A DNA stretch of 64,000 bases, taken from assembly GCA_008508345.1 (NCBI GenBank), contig QNGE01000980.1, positions 58,969-122,968 of the forward strand. The letters are read 5' to 3'. Positions 24,370 to 36,551 of the stretch are shown one piece after another. Under the pieces are notes generated by a model that saw only the letters and a list, made by a program, of their open reading frames with translations, was not told where the DNA came from and ran no database searches. Positions within the stretch are counted from its first letter, which is position 1. Every line of letters begins with the position of its first letter. The position numbers and the translations under genes were made by a program. The stretch comes from Paragonimus westermani. Taxonomy: Eukaryota > Platyhelminthes > Trematoda > Plagiorchiida > Troglotrematidae.

Positions 24370-26945
24370 TAAACCTTTCGTAATGCACGTTGGAGACTTT
24401 CCAGAGCTAGCCTATCAGACTTGCGCAAGTGACTATATATGAACGTGCAGTACTCAAGTTGGGGTCGTACGCACAGCTTATAAAGGTGCAGTTGAGCTTC
24501 AGGAAAAAAGAATGAGTGCCTAATGCATCCAATCGTTCGCTTAGTTTTAGCTACTAGGAAAGAAATGTGTTCAGCAAAATTGAATGAGTTTGAGTAACGT
24601 ATACCTAGGTCGCGGACTGAGTTGGCAGTTGGAATAGCATGACCATCCAGCTTTATAAAGTCCTCTGGTATATGACAACCGTGTGCGACAATGGTGGATT
24701 TATTGGCTGAGAATTTCATCAGCCAGGTTTGACACCAAGACTCTAATGACATGATGTCTTCCCGTATATTTCCTAAAGAAGAATTGAGATCGCCAGTAGG
24801 AAAAGTATAGACAAGTTTGATGTCATCAGCGAATAGGAATAGTTTGCCATGTTTGATAACTTCACATATATCATCTATATACATAAGAAAGAGCAACGGT
24901 CCCAGGACGCTTCCTTGAATCACTCCGCTGGTGACTGGTCTGGGCGTTGAGCTGTTATCTCCTATTTTCACTGTTTGTGTGCGGTCCACAAGGTATGAAG
25001 CAAACCAGCTGAGTAATGGGTCACGTATACCGAAAGATGCCATTTTGATCAGAAGGCGCTTATGAGGCACACGATCAAAAGCTTTTTGCATATCCAGGAG
25101 TATGATAACAACTGCATTCCCTGAATCAGCAGATATTGTAACATGATCAAAGAATTCCAGCTGACACGTCATGCACGAACGTTTGCTGAGGAACCCATGC
25201 TGGGATAGGTTTATAAGCTTTTGTGATAATAAGAATTCAACCATGCGACATTTTATTATCCTTTCCAATACTCTGGAACAAATTGAAGTATGGTTAATGG
25301 GACGATAATTGTTGATGTTCTGTCGTGAGCCACCTTTGTAACGGGGCTGAATTATAGAATTTTTCCATTGGAGTGGGAAGGAACCTAACGATAGAGAAAG
25401 TGTATAAATATTAAGCAAAAGGAAAGGGATGTCATCCCCTCCGTGTTTGAGAGCAACAGGGTGTATTCCCTCTGGACCAGGTAGGTAAGAGGGTTTGATA
25501 GTAGCTAACTGAGAGCGGATTTTTACTGCATCAACAGTAACGTGGCTTAGGAACGTGTTTGTTTTTACAGGGAGAGGTGAGGGCAATACATTTTCCTCAA
25601 TGTTGAAGGAAGCAGCAAAATACGAATTGAAGGCTTCGCAGATTGTTACGGGATCATCTACGGTAGTTTTGTTCTGTAATGTAACTACTGAGATAATAGG
25701 GTCTCTTGTACAGTTTCTGCGTTTAAATAACTACATAAACTCAAAGCTCTTCTCTGTGCTCTTCAGTGCACGTTTTTCTTCATCCAGGTGGAGCATTTTG
25801 GTTCTAGCTTCTATAGTGTCAATCATTTTGTGCAGTTGAATAATAAGAGAGAAGTCATGTGTTTTCCGGTACCGTGATTCCAGATTTTTGAGCGTACATT
25901 CCTCTTTTGAAGTGTGGGTCCAGTTTTCACCACACACACTACGGCGTTTTGATTTTTCCGGAGCTAAAATGTTCATACAAAATCTGAAGTGTTCAGTAAC
26001 TACTTCGGTTGCTATACTAGGGTCAGAGGTCAGAAAGAATGTGTTCCACACCAATGACCTCAACAGAGTGGCGAACGTATTCCAGTCGATTAATTTTATC
26101 TGGCGATAACTTACTATGTTCGATGCTATTACAGCTTTTAGGTCAAACATGAGGTTGACCACGTTGTGATCACTTCCTGGGAACCGTTCTAGGACGGATA
26201 CTTTAGCAGAGGAGATACCTGTTGTAAAAATGAGATCTAAAGTGTGGTCTAGTCTGGTAGGTTCTAAGACATGTTGGCGCCAACCATTTACTTGGATACA
26301 TGCAAGAAACTCTGCTTGATTTGCGGGGGCTGTGAAGGAGGTCCAAGAAATATTGGGCATATTGAAATCTCCACCAATTATTTTGTATTGCGTGGGCAAT
26401 GTTGATACATAATTCAGTCCATTGATAAGATTGGTCATGGCGTCCTGAGAGGCGTTAGGTGGTCTGTAGACACATCCTAAGAGTAGTTCACGGGATTCAG
26501 TTGCCACTGATAGCCACAATGAGTCATCAATTCTATCAAGACACGGCTCATCGAGTATAGTTGCAGAATACTGCTCCCTCAAGTAAATTAAACATCCACC
26601 GCCACGTCCTGCATCCCGATTTTTTCGGAACATATGATAACCTATAACATTTAGTTGTGTGTTTGAAGTCTCAAGGGTACACCAAGCTTCAGTGACCAGA
26701 ATAATGCAAGGATTATATAAAAAGACGAAGGATCTAAAAATCTGCATCTTATTGACCAGTGAGCGTGCATTCAAAAGCAATAAACTTATTGCATTTTCCT
26801 TACTCGACTTCATTGTAAGACCTTTGAAAATGTCCGAAGCAGAAGGGTCTTTGTGATTCAGAGACTTTGGTAACGTCCCTTGGTCTGAGGCGGTTACGGT
26901 AAGCGCATCGATAACTAATGGAATATCCCCTGCGTCTGAGTCCAT
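24369..26945 (-). pseudogene. CR1-like ORF2: AP endonuclease and reverse transcriptase
   Basis: This is the replication protein of a non-LTR element; it nicks DNA and copies its RNA at the nick. From the Met at 26945, the endonuclease shows LLLLNARSLVNK (N59), TEAW (E86), YRPP (Y160), GGDFN (D193, N195), LDLIFT and SDHNVV (S258, D259, H260), so all core residues are kept. A TAG at 25731-25733 interrupts the frame, but the same phase continues. From 25586 the RT shows NNYRPI, HGFLSKRSCMT, DMQKAFDRVPH, GVIQGSVLGP (P changed to I), FADD (residues 252-255 from 25586, about 24822-24833) and PQLEYC. A shift near 24370 separates the last 137 codons. Apart from these two lesions it looks complete. 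Confidence 0.93.
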
Positions 26946-28371
26946 GACAGAAAATTTTGGAAAAGTGTCAGTAAGGTGAATTGGGGCAATGGGGGTATGC
27001 GAGGTGGACTGGGCAGGGGAGGTTTGAACGGGGTGTGACGCAATAAAAAAGGGTAAGATTGAGATAGATTGGTCATATCTACCTGCATGTTGTCCGCAAA
27101 GGGATCACGGAAAGAATTTAGGTGAGCATTAATACTGTGGGGGCTGTTTGTATTAAAAGGGGCGTTAAGAATGGGATAGGCAACTCTGGTGGGAATAGTG
27201 GGGTTCTGGTTAAGTCTTGCTTTAGGAGGTGTGTCACGTGAGATATTGCTATTGTTGGGAAGAGGTCGAAGATTAGGGGTTGGTAATAGATACATCCTTT
27301 TTCTCTCTGGGTGTGGGTATGGGTTCACATGCTTATTTTTTCCCTTGTATTGCGGAGGAGGTAAGCCCGAACGACTCGTAGGATAGTGACTTGAGGAGGG
27401 TTTATTGAAGCCAGTGCTCCTCTGACGGCCGGTTGTTGGGTTTCTTTGGGATGAATTTGAAGTTGGGGTGCCGGCGTGTGTCAGATTGGTAGATGGTCTG
27501 AGCCCTACTTTGTCTGATCTAGCTACCGCGTTGACAGGTTGAAATTTAGACGTCCCATTTGGTGCGACATAGGCACACTCATTTACATGCTGTTGTTTGG
27601 AAGTTGACTGCTCGACGGGGGTAGCCGTTTTGTAAGGCAGGTTGCTGGAACTGTCTAGATCTACTGCTAAATTAATCAAGTCGGCTAGTATGATATCCTC
27701 TGTTGTGTCGTTGGTGCTTTTAAGAGGGACAGTGGCAGGCTCAGGTGTGACGCAACAGGACGAAGCTACACAAGGTGAAGCTTCACAATCAGGACCCGAT
27801 TCATTATCCTTGGACATCGTCGCATCTTGTTTGAATGTGTCCTGAGCCACAAGCTTGGAGGTGACGGCGTTGCGCAATAAGCGACGGTGACATTCCCTCT
27901 CAAGCGGCGTTCTATCCTGTATAATTCTTATCAGTTTAAGAGAGGTTTCGAACTTGATGAGGTCCTGACATTGAATGAACTATCTCGCAGTTGCTTCGCT
28001 AAGGAATTTGAACAAAAGCGGAAGCAGATCTTTTGAGATTTCTTGCGGAGACGAATGCAGATATAAGATGTCGGGTCTATATTGGTAATCCCCGTGAGTA
28101 GCTTCTTAATGCCATCTAGGTGAAGCTTATCTGGTACATTGAATACGATGGCATTATATATGCAACGCATCCGTTTTGTGAGTTCCGTTGTCAATGTGTT
28201 GAGAAACACGCTTGTGCTCTCTAAGTTATTCATCTTGGGACATTCCGGCACTTTGAAGATGTAAGAGAGGGAGATAAGATTCTCCTTTAGGGAATGAAAT
28301 ACAGCGCAGCTTGTTTTTAGTTGGTCAAGTTCAGCCTCCAGTTTAGATACCTTACCAAATAACTCCGCCAA
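26915..28371 (-). pseudogene. CR1-like ORF1 RNA-binding protein
   Basis: ORF1 proteins coat the element RNA. The first part (28371-27931) opens with a coiled-coil-like heptad stretch (MAELFGKVSKLEAELDQLKT). It continues with RCIYNAIVFNVPD and ICIRLRKKSQKICFRF, which resembles the RRM-type domain of LINE ORF1 proteins. A shift near 27965 leads into the second frame (27877-26915), a long S/T/P/N-rich region with basic patches (RTKGK-like, PERKR), probably disordered. The right-arm copy shows that the true start lies further upstream, because it keeps an open frame before MAEL where this copy has lost one base near 28384. Confidence 0.8.
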
Positions 28372-28779
28372 TACATTGGCTAGGGGGTGGAGCAGTTCTT
28401 AGTTAGAAGAGTATTGGTGGGAACCAACAGATTATCTTCACCCTCTTTGGAGGCAGCATCTCTGGAAGAGCCTCATCAAGATTTGGGCTTAGAGCATTTG
28501 CCATTAGGTCTTTCAATATCCACCTTAGAGCTAGAACAAGTGGTTTTGACAACAAACGATCTTGTTTGAAGACCGGTTTAGGTCATTATAACTTGTTATA
28601 AGAGATTAATTTTTAGACAGACGTGGACGTAGATAAAAGTTAATCAGATTGTACGGTAAAAATAGCTGTCAAAAATAACAGCGATATGAGAAAATTCAGA
28701 GTAAATATCCACGCAGTAATTACTTGCCCTTTAACAATCGCGCACCCCAGTGGTTCGGAATTGAGTGAAACGTGCTAGA

Positions 28780-31242
28780 AATATGTGGAGACGTTGTTTG
28801 TGTTCGTAGTAACCTCGGCTAGCAGTCAACACATAATCCGGATAACCACAGTGAACACCAAAACCCCGATTAACCTGGTCCATGTATTCTGGAAAGTTTG
28901 GGCAGCGTTGGGCAAATTGAATGGCATACAGAGAAACTCAAAAAGACTAAATGGAGTTGTTATCGCGGTTTTTGGAATGTCAGTGGGGGTCACAGGAATG
29001 TAGTGATGTGCGCGCACGGAGTCAAATTTGGAAGAAAAAACAGTTTTGCTATGTCTACTGAGGAAAATTCGCGGATATGGAAAGAGGAATGACGATCAGG
29101 GCAGTTGGTCGCGTTCAGCACATGGAAGGCGTCGCGCAGACGTCAACTGTCTGCAGTTTTGGAAACCATATATATTGAGCTGACAACCAGCTGCTGGTAA
29201 CCGGATAATACCCAGATGCAACATATGATCAAGTTCAAAGTTAACAATCTTCAACTTTACGGGTGCTAATCGACGTGATCTGGCGGTAGTAGGACGGCCT
29301 GTAGTGGTGACCTGAAGAACTACTCGGTAGTTAAACCTGAGTTCTGTGATTAGGAGGGGAAGTAGTGCAACGAAGACACCCTTCATGGATAACACAAATT
29401 ATCAGCTCATGTAACATAGGATGACGCCGGGAACAGACAGATGCCTTAATGACGCCGGCGAGTGTGGCGTTTAACACAGTGCTACTGTCTCCAGCCTTTG
29501 CCGCGCTATCCATTGACTCTTGCACGTCTGTTCTGCATGAGTGGCTAAGAAGGAACTCAGGTTGTGTAGAAATTAAGGCTACGCCTTGGAAAGTGCTTAG
29601 GAATGGCAAGTTTCAGTTAGTGCCCCATTAATTGCATGGAGTGCTAGTAATGCCCAGTGGCTGGCTAGTAGAGGAGTGCCAGTCTCCCGCTTCGAAAATC
29701 AGCGCGACCCTGGCTTGCTACCAAGCATCTGGGAGAATGCCGGTTTGAGCTGGCTGCCCAAGGATCCTCTGCAGAGGTCCCGTCATACTGACTACCGCCC
29801 CATTAAGGATTCAAGGGTGGATCCTATCTGCACCGATCGTACTGCACAGAGAAAATTTTGAGATGGGGTTTCCAACGTTTGGCAGGAAAGGGCAACAGGA
29901 ATTTGAGGCTACGGAGAACTTTGTAGGGGCAGAGTAGGATGCTGCTGGGTAGTGCGATGTTGTACCACCGAATAGTGTCCCCCAGTGCCTCAACAATCAC
30001 TTGCGGGCTAGACGAGGTCTACGTATCAAGCAGTCGAAGAGGGGCATCTTCCTCTTAACCGATGCATATAATTAGACGGGAAAATTTCATTGGTGTGAGC
30101 CTCTAGCAAGATCTTTCGTCGTAAAAGCTTGGCGTCTTGGCAAAAATCTCGCTAACGTTTAACTCCAACAGTGCGAAGTGTGTTCAGGTCCTCTAGGTTG
30201 CCTGCAAGCTTATGGTTCATGAGAAGCATGATGACGTTTTCCACGCAGAAGTGAGAGAGATGGAGTGGCATACAATTTGCGCTGTGCAGATAAACCAATA
30301 ATATCATGAACTGCATATTCAAATGACTAAAAATCCCGCTGCACGAAACCACAATCAAAAAGAAGTGTAATCGGCTGATTTCTCAAAAAAATAAAGGCAG
30401 ACTGATTGGAGTTTCGAAACCTAGACGTGTTTCCAGGATGCTGCGACCAGCACAACACACCATTCTCAGTATACCACCCAATGATACTTTAGAAGTCAGA
30501 GCTAGATGAGAGACAGTCATTACGATTCTTTTGCTGTATACCAACGATATTTTCAGAAGCTGTTGGAGAACCAGCAACGACAAGTGCAGTTTGAAAATAT
30601 GTGATAATGAATATCCAACGAAATTGTCTTTACAAACATAAATCAATTGTAAGTAAGCGTGTGCTATACTTTGCGATTTGGCTTCCAATATCGGTTTGGA
30701 GTTCAGGTGGATCAGAAGAAACCTTTTCCGCACGCCGTAAATGACACTCGCTCCGGCTCCGGTACCAACGAGAAATATGATACAAGTAGAGTTACCTGAT
30801 GGGAATAGCGAACGATATGTTGCAGTCAAGTCGGGGACCACCGTCGCCTCCATTGACTGGCTGGTGCGTTTCCCAAAGGGGTGGATTTGACAGAGGACGG
30901 TTGTTTGCACTTCCTCGCGCGATGACCGAAGTACTGGTGGTACCGATAAAAGGATGTAATCATGCGTGGTGTGTGGGGACGTTGGCATCTGAATGAACGC
31001 ACACTGGAAGACGGCCGACTCCTATGGGAGAAATGATTCACCATTTGTTACGGTCTCGTTCTGAATGCAGCTAATTGCACGGTGAACGCGCATTTTGTCA
31101 CCTGTGGTATAGTGGGTGTGATGATAGATCCTAGGTGGAAAGACCAGTTGGCTTCTAACATTTTAACGGCGGTGTCAGCTAGCTCCACAATGGAGACGGT
31201 GAAGTCGAATGATGCTATTGTTTCGTGAGTAGACGGGGGCAA
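28780..31242 (-). pseudogene. CsRn1-like Gypsy gag-pol relic (left arm)
   Basis: Minus-strand order is gag, protease, RT. A frame at 31242-31048 has VELADTAVKMLEAN, like the end of the CsRn1-type Gag core. At about 30948-30895 YRYHQYFGHRARKCKQP matches the CsRn1-type motif C-x-YH-x2-FG-x2-A-x2-C-x2-PC, with the first and last cysteines lost. Protease reads FLVGTGAGASVI with catalytic Asp changed to Gly (30764-30766). RT pieces are RSRRLAPVKLKIVNFELDHM and LGIIR (in 29096-29395), then IPKTAITTPFSLFEFLCMPF and NAAQTFQ (in 28826-29017). Stops and shifts are frequent. The palm box, RNase H and integrase are missing, cut off where CR1-like sequence begins. Confidence 0.8.
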
Positions 31243-33377
31243 ACGTTGTAACCAGAGCTACCGAAAATCAAAAGCATCCATTTTTCAGAATCCAAGCAAC
31301 CGTTTCACATGTCGCAATAGTTTTGATGGTTTAGGGTTGGGGTAAACTGGGAGGTATACGTGTCAAACCATTCCTGGCGATCTAGGACAGTTCACCCAAC
31401 CACGAGTACTCGACAATTCCAAAAACGTCTATATGGACGGTCAGGTTAACAGAACCATCTTCCAAGCAAATGCCGTCAAAAGCGACGAGCGAAAGGACAG
31501 GCATTTACACGGTACTGCCTGATGAAATAAGGATAATGGTGCTATCTCACATTGAATGTAAATCCACCGGATGCACAAATCGCTCAGCAAAACGTTACTC
31601 AAAATTGAGTAACCAAACACGAGTCTGCAAATTGCCATCAGTCAATGGGAAATGGGCTGAATAAAACAATCGGGTGCATATGAAGGTGGGTGGGTGGGTG
31701 TCAAATATTACGCAAGAGTGGAGTTCTAATACATAGGTAATGATAGTTGTAAGGGGAAGGAAGCGAACACTTTGTGCAATTATGGTACAAAATTCACCAT
31801 GGTCGTTTACTGCAAACAGCAAGAACTAATAAAGACAAGATTAAGATCGGCTTTCCACAGGCGAACCAAACGCGCCTCAACAAATTCATCGGTGCTCATC
31901 ATATCAAACAGAGACGGCAAACGTATCAGACGAAAATCACCAGATCCAACAATGCGGATACATCATATCCTAGGGTAAACCCTATCAGTCCTGACTAGTT
32001 CAGACCAGGATTTGGAGCAGAAGTAGGAAAACCGGAGAGTGAAGTGCTTCTAAGAGTCACAGCGGAGCGATTTTCAACTAAAACATCACCTAGGGAAGTC
32101 TCGACAATGAGTGAACACCAAAAATTAGATGAGTAAAAACATATTCGTGCCGGGCTGGCAAGCTCATTGTGCAAAAATGAATGGAATAAAATAAACATCA
32201 CAAAATAAACGATGGTGTCAAGGACAGGATTAATCAAGAATGAACAATGTTCGTGAAGCGTCCAATGGTATTATGGAAGTGTTCAGAGTGTCCCAAGCAT
32301 AGTTGATGATACAAGGCGCTGGAGCTGAAATTTACCCCAACAATGAAATGTTTTAGATGGCTGCCGATGATCGACTGTTGAAGAGAGAAGTGACGCGTGT
32401 GTGCGGCGGTTTCATCCAAAGGCATTCCGTCTATTTTTGTCTTGGACCAAAAATACGTAGGATACAGTGTGAGCAAAGTGGAAGCGAGATAAGCAAGATA
32501 CGGCAGTAAAAGGTGGGAACATCAAACATGTAATTCATAGGAAGTAAATCAGAAAACCGATTATTAGACAACCACGTTTATTGGGGGGGGAGACCGAAAA
32601 CTTAACTGTAAGCAAAGCACCACAAAAGTAGTGCACAACCAGCCAGCTAACAGGCGACCGGAAATTCTGGTTCTGACCTTGGATGGTCGAACAAACGAAA
32701 GAGCACAAACATGCGATCAGACAATGTCAACAGTGCCGAAAGCCAAAATAAAGAGCAAGACAGTTGGAATACATAGCGAATGAAGAATTTTTACACAACC
32801 TTAATCGAGTTATGAACAATCTCACAGAATGGACGGACTGAACTACTAAAGATTTTGAGTGGTAGATTGGGACGTAACACCCCTTTTCCACATCGTCCCA
32901 TATGCAACCAACGATGGAAGTAGCCACATGATAATGTTACTAGGAGCACTGTTTCGTCAATCAATATTCGTGCGAAGTATTGCAAAAATGGACAAACGAG
33001 TGTGAATTTATCATCAAAACGGAGGCTGGCAAGTTGTCGCACATGTTTCACGGGTAAATATATCAGTAGTCTTACTGAAATGTAATGTATTGAATCGTTC
33101 ACCGACGATTCAATTCCACACCGAATTGCACGTAATCAGTTGGTCCAGTGAACGCCTCTCCCATTATTCAACGACAGAGCTAATTTATCCTCAAAACGGT
33201 TAGTGAGAAGGCGCTTGTACAAGCTAGATTTAACACGTACTAATTGAATCGCTGCACAGGAAAAATTAGTTTCCCACCTTGAACATGAAAATCCCCGGAA
33301 ATGAAACCAAGAACGAGCCTGTATAACGAATCGACGACCAGGCGTCGCTCAACGATAGTGGATGATAAAACGGGATC
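31243..33377 (-). other. 5' part of the arm: eroded Gypsy upstream region or unassigned
   Basis: By position this is the stretch upstream of gag. Its frames, for example 33102-32791 on the minus strand, have no recognisable domain. It contains a (GGGT)-like run near 31685-31698, a G8 run at 32582-32591 and a 26-base palindrome at 33089-33114. No LTR pair could be found. A diverged third copy of the part from about 33089 inwards is at 36725-37150. Confidence 0.45.
33089..33114. repeat. 26-base palindrome conserved in three copies
   Basis: ATTGAATCG and CGATTCAAT face each other across 8 bases, giving a 9-bp stem. The mirrored counterpart is at 39411-39436. A diverged version in the third copy (36740-36763) keeps the left half and part of the right. 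It could be a stem-loop in transcript or a binding site; its role is unknown. Confidence 0.7.
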
Positions 33378-34332
33378 GATATCATCCAAACAAATATTCA
33401 TTGGTTGTTTTGGAACAAAACGACTGTTTTTGCATCAAGAAACGACGGGAACCATAATTTACTCAGGAAGAAACATACAGAAGAAAGATGTCTAATTCCG
33501 TCATCCAGAAGTTTAAAATGTTCGGACTAAATATAGGTAGGGGAAACGGTAACATTAGCTGATATGAGAACAAAGATGAGTAATGCGGTTTGTTTGGGGA
33601 AAAGAGCAAAACGTAGGGTCACCGTCAACACCAATCAAAGTTCAGCAATCTCAAAATAGCACAACAGACCTTAACAAAATGAACACAATGCCAACATTGT
33701 GTGGCAGCAGATGCCCGTTCCGCCGACAATCACAAAACGTCGCAAAGTGTAGTATTCTTGGGTCATGGGATCAACACTGTTTACCTACAGTTAATGAACC
33801 ATGGATGCTGTGTTTGAAATTTCAACTTTAATATTCTCAGAGATATTTAAACACGAGGATTGGTGCTAAAATGATGTCTTCACTTTGGAACAACTTTCAA
33901 GTCGAATAACTGCGAAAGGAGGTTGACCGAGGCTGACTGGTTTCGCAAAATTAGGGAAACGTACTTTCGGATTGTTATTTCATTTTTGCTGTGTCTCAAA
34001 TATTTGCCGGATTTCAAATACTCCAGCTTGTAGTGCTAGATCGTGAATTCGTACGTCCAGAGTTTCCCCAACCTTATGCCACCGTGAATNTGGTCGACTT
34101 GACAAACGCTTTCCGCGTGTTGAAGCGTCATCACAAGCCTCTCATTCTTAAGTCAATCGAAGCGCTGCTGTTCATGCGTAGCAAGCCGGTCCTCTGTGTG
34201 CGAAAGCTGTTGACATTGAACCTGCGTTTGCCATTGTCTTGACCAATGACAGACCAGTGTATAAATTGACTCGATGCATGAACTTAATTCGCCTGAATAT
34301 CATTTTATTTTCACCGCTGTTATGTGTTAGCA

Positions 34333-34902
34333 ACTGACGAGAACATACGAAATGGTTTTATCATCCTGCAAAACCGGTCTTCTGATTTCGCTGTTCAAAT
34401 TCGTAACTGGAGTAATATATTTCATATTTTTCAAACCAAGACCCCTCGATCACGCTTCATTCAACAGCAGCAAATTTTCTTACACACATTCCACGGAAAA
34501 TCGATGGAAGTAGTAAGGGAGTGAATAATTATGGATGGGGCGTATTTGCAGGGATGAGTTCGAAACTCCATATGGCAGCAAATGCTTGGTATAAAACACA
34601 AGTGGAGCAACTGTCTTTCGATGTTCTTTTTGAGCACTCTGATAATGATACAGTCGTTTTCTTGTTCATATCGGGTAGCCTGAGTATGCCCTCCTGAAGT
34701 TGCACAAAATTCGGAGATGCACCGCAAACGTTTCACGGGTGTGTGTTAACCTCGAACGTCTACCTGTTCTTCCAGATACGCTTAACTTACTCGCAACGTC
34801 TATCGATAGGCCGGATCTAGAATAGTTGCACTGACGAGAACATACGAAATGGTATTATCATCCTGCAAAACCGGTCTTCTGATTCCACTGTTTAAACGTA
34901 AC
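34333..34902. repeat. Direct repeat pair flanking a 0.4-kb insert
   Basis: Bases 34333-34406 recur at 34830-34902 with few changes (shared core ACTGACGAGAACATACGAAA and CATCCTGCAAAACCGGTCTT). The intervening 423 bases end, just before the second repeat, in an exact 40-base reverse complement (34790-34829) of the dispersed repeat at 3572-3611. A duplication around a truncated insertion is the likely origin; at 74 bp the repeats are too long for a simple target-site duplication. Confidence 0.8.
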
Positions 34903-35599
34903 CCTCTATGGGGACAAATGCAGTCACGGATTATGTGGTTATAATGTGAAAAGACAGTGCGGTTTTTTCAATCTGCGGGGCTTTTTGAGAAGTTGGTTAA
35001 GGGAGTTGGGAGAATTCGAAAATGTCAGAGGTGAGTACAGAAATTATTTTTTAATGAAATCAATTATATCCTAGAGGCTAGTAATGCATTGCTGCACGCG
35101 GGCCCCATCACACTTTTGTTACCAGGTTCAGAATTCAAAGAGGCATAGTACTGGTTAGACGGAATTCCTAAAGATGATGCTTAACTCCGTGTTATTCTGA
35201 GGAATTCGGTCTACAACATTGAAGATGACGCGAATTCATTACGTAACCATGAGTAAAGCTGCATCAGCACACAAGCTTGGACGTCTGTGACTTGCAATAA
35301 ATTTTCACTCAAAATGTGACGTGAGCAAGTGCGGTGACACTAGTAACCAAAAACTCGCGTCGCCGAGGGTTTAAGGTTTTGGGTACGTCGAATTTGATCT
35401 CACCATATTCCGGGCCCGTAGTATTGGGCTGGGATGCGGTCCTCTGAATAGAGTTAAGAGCAGCGGCGGTCTAGCCGGAAAAGATGGACTATGGCAAGCC
35501 CACCTCTGCTCCACCCGCTCCGCCCAACTATGCTCTGATGAATGTTTCTAATGAAACTTTCGAGGGACCCTCAGAAGAGGGGCAGTCCTTGAAAAGAGC

Positions 35600-36551
35600 G
35601 CAGCTAGATGTGAGACATGGACGACTCCATCTCCGAACTTGTCCTGACGGCCGGGACCAGCTTAAATGCTGCGCCAAGGGGTAGTATCAGCCCCTCCGTC
35701 GAACTTCATGTTCCTGGAACGATCGCTTCCGGTGAAGACCCTGCTGAGTCCTTCAGAGGGGCCCACAGACCGTCAGTTCTCGGAGTCGGCCATCCAAAAG
35801 TTGAGATGGACGCCCTTATTGGATCCCAAATTCTTACTCTACATTTCTCAAAGCTTTTGAGTGCAACGTTGTGGATGAGTTGATTGACAATGTCATATTT
35901 GTTACATTGTTGTCGCAATAGATTGAAAGAGGGAGCCGAGCACTGTGTACTTTTGCCAGAATAGGTGGGAATTACATAATTTCGCACGAACGATTTGGCT
36001 ACCGGTATGATATCATACAAGCGATACGTAGGAATATTGTCACGAATTCTTAATCATTCACTGGCGATTTCAGTAGTTTGCATCGACTAGCCAGTCAGAT
36101 GAACGGCTATCAGATGATGTTCATGCAGCCGGATTACTCTGAAGAGCTAGGCTGTTCAACCGATCTCATAGGTGCGGTTGCGCGATTGCCCCACTGTCTA
36201 CGGGAGGGATGGGCGGAAGTCATTAAAAGCGTAACTGGATACGGAATGAAACCCTCCCCCATCGACACATTGAACTCCGTGGAGAAAAGGATGGTGGTAC
36301 ATGCCGGCCCGTGTGGCCAACCCTCTGTCCCCTCCGGAAACAGGACGAGTAACTCAACGTCCTTTGTACTATCTAGGGTCAGGTACTCGAGATGCACCAT
36401 CGGAGTGGGTGTGCATTACGAGGGGGTGAAATTGAGGCATACATTCTGTATGGACAAACATGATGTACCTGATTGTGTTTGTTTCATCAGTTGGTCTTTG
36501 TGGCAACGCAAAGCACTTCTGAAGAACAGTGGATGTTTTTATGCTTGCTGA
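35600..36551 (+). pseudogene. BEL/Pao gag remnant
   Basis: Reading across frames, 35930-36020 gives a weak match to the Pao gag block with an (R)FG element (ISHERFGYRYDIIQA). The 157-codon frame 36078-36551 follows with LASQMNGYQ, LIGAVARLPHCLREGWAEVI and KPSPIDTLNSVEKRMV. This fits the Pao gag pattern of a hydrophobic KLP-x-LxxxW block followed by a TFxDLxxFIExRxxxA block. Gag forms the particle core. The zinc-knuckle region expected after it is only vaguely present near 36550-36660. Confidence 0.65.

Larger units (their letters stand above)
23956..28600 (-). mobile_element. Near-complete CR1-like non-LTR retrotransposon (copy 2)
   Basis: The minus strand carries ORF1 (about 28560 to 26915) followed by ORF2 (26945 to 23956), overlapping by 31 bases in different frames. 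ORF2 has endonuclease, RT and the conserved C-terminal tail. Lesions are few: a one-base deletion near 28384 and a frameshift near 27965 in ORF1, an in-frame TAG at 25731-25733 and a frameshift near 24370 in ORF2. It is the youngest-looking coding element in the window. Its 5' end lies inside the left arm of the large inverted repeat, and a truncated second copy of that end is in the right arm. Confidence 0.9.
28269..33377. repeat. Left arm of a 16-kb inverted duplication
   Basis: This arm is the reverse complement of 39149-44244 along its whole length: every frame here has its counterpart there in mirrored order, with only scattered substitutions and small indels (about 95-98% identity by eye). 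The sum of paired coordinates stays near 72513-72525, so there are no large indels. The outer edge (28269) lies within ORF1 of the CR1-like element. The inner edge (33377) lies in unassigned sequence with a third, diverged relative at 36725-37150. The arm contains a CsRn1-like Gypsy relic and the 5' part of the CR1-like element. Confidence 0.93.

Noticed and set aside
35020..35040. ATG TCAGAG followed by GTGAGTACAG as a tiny first exon with donor site
   Set aside because: Three codons are too little evidence and the surrounding sequence is repeat-rich.
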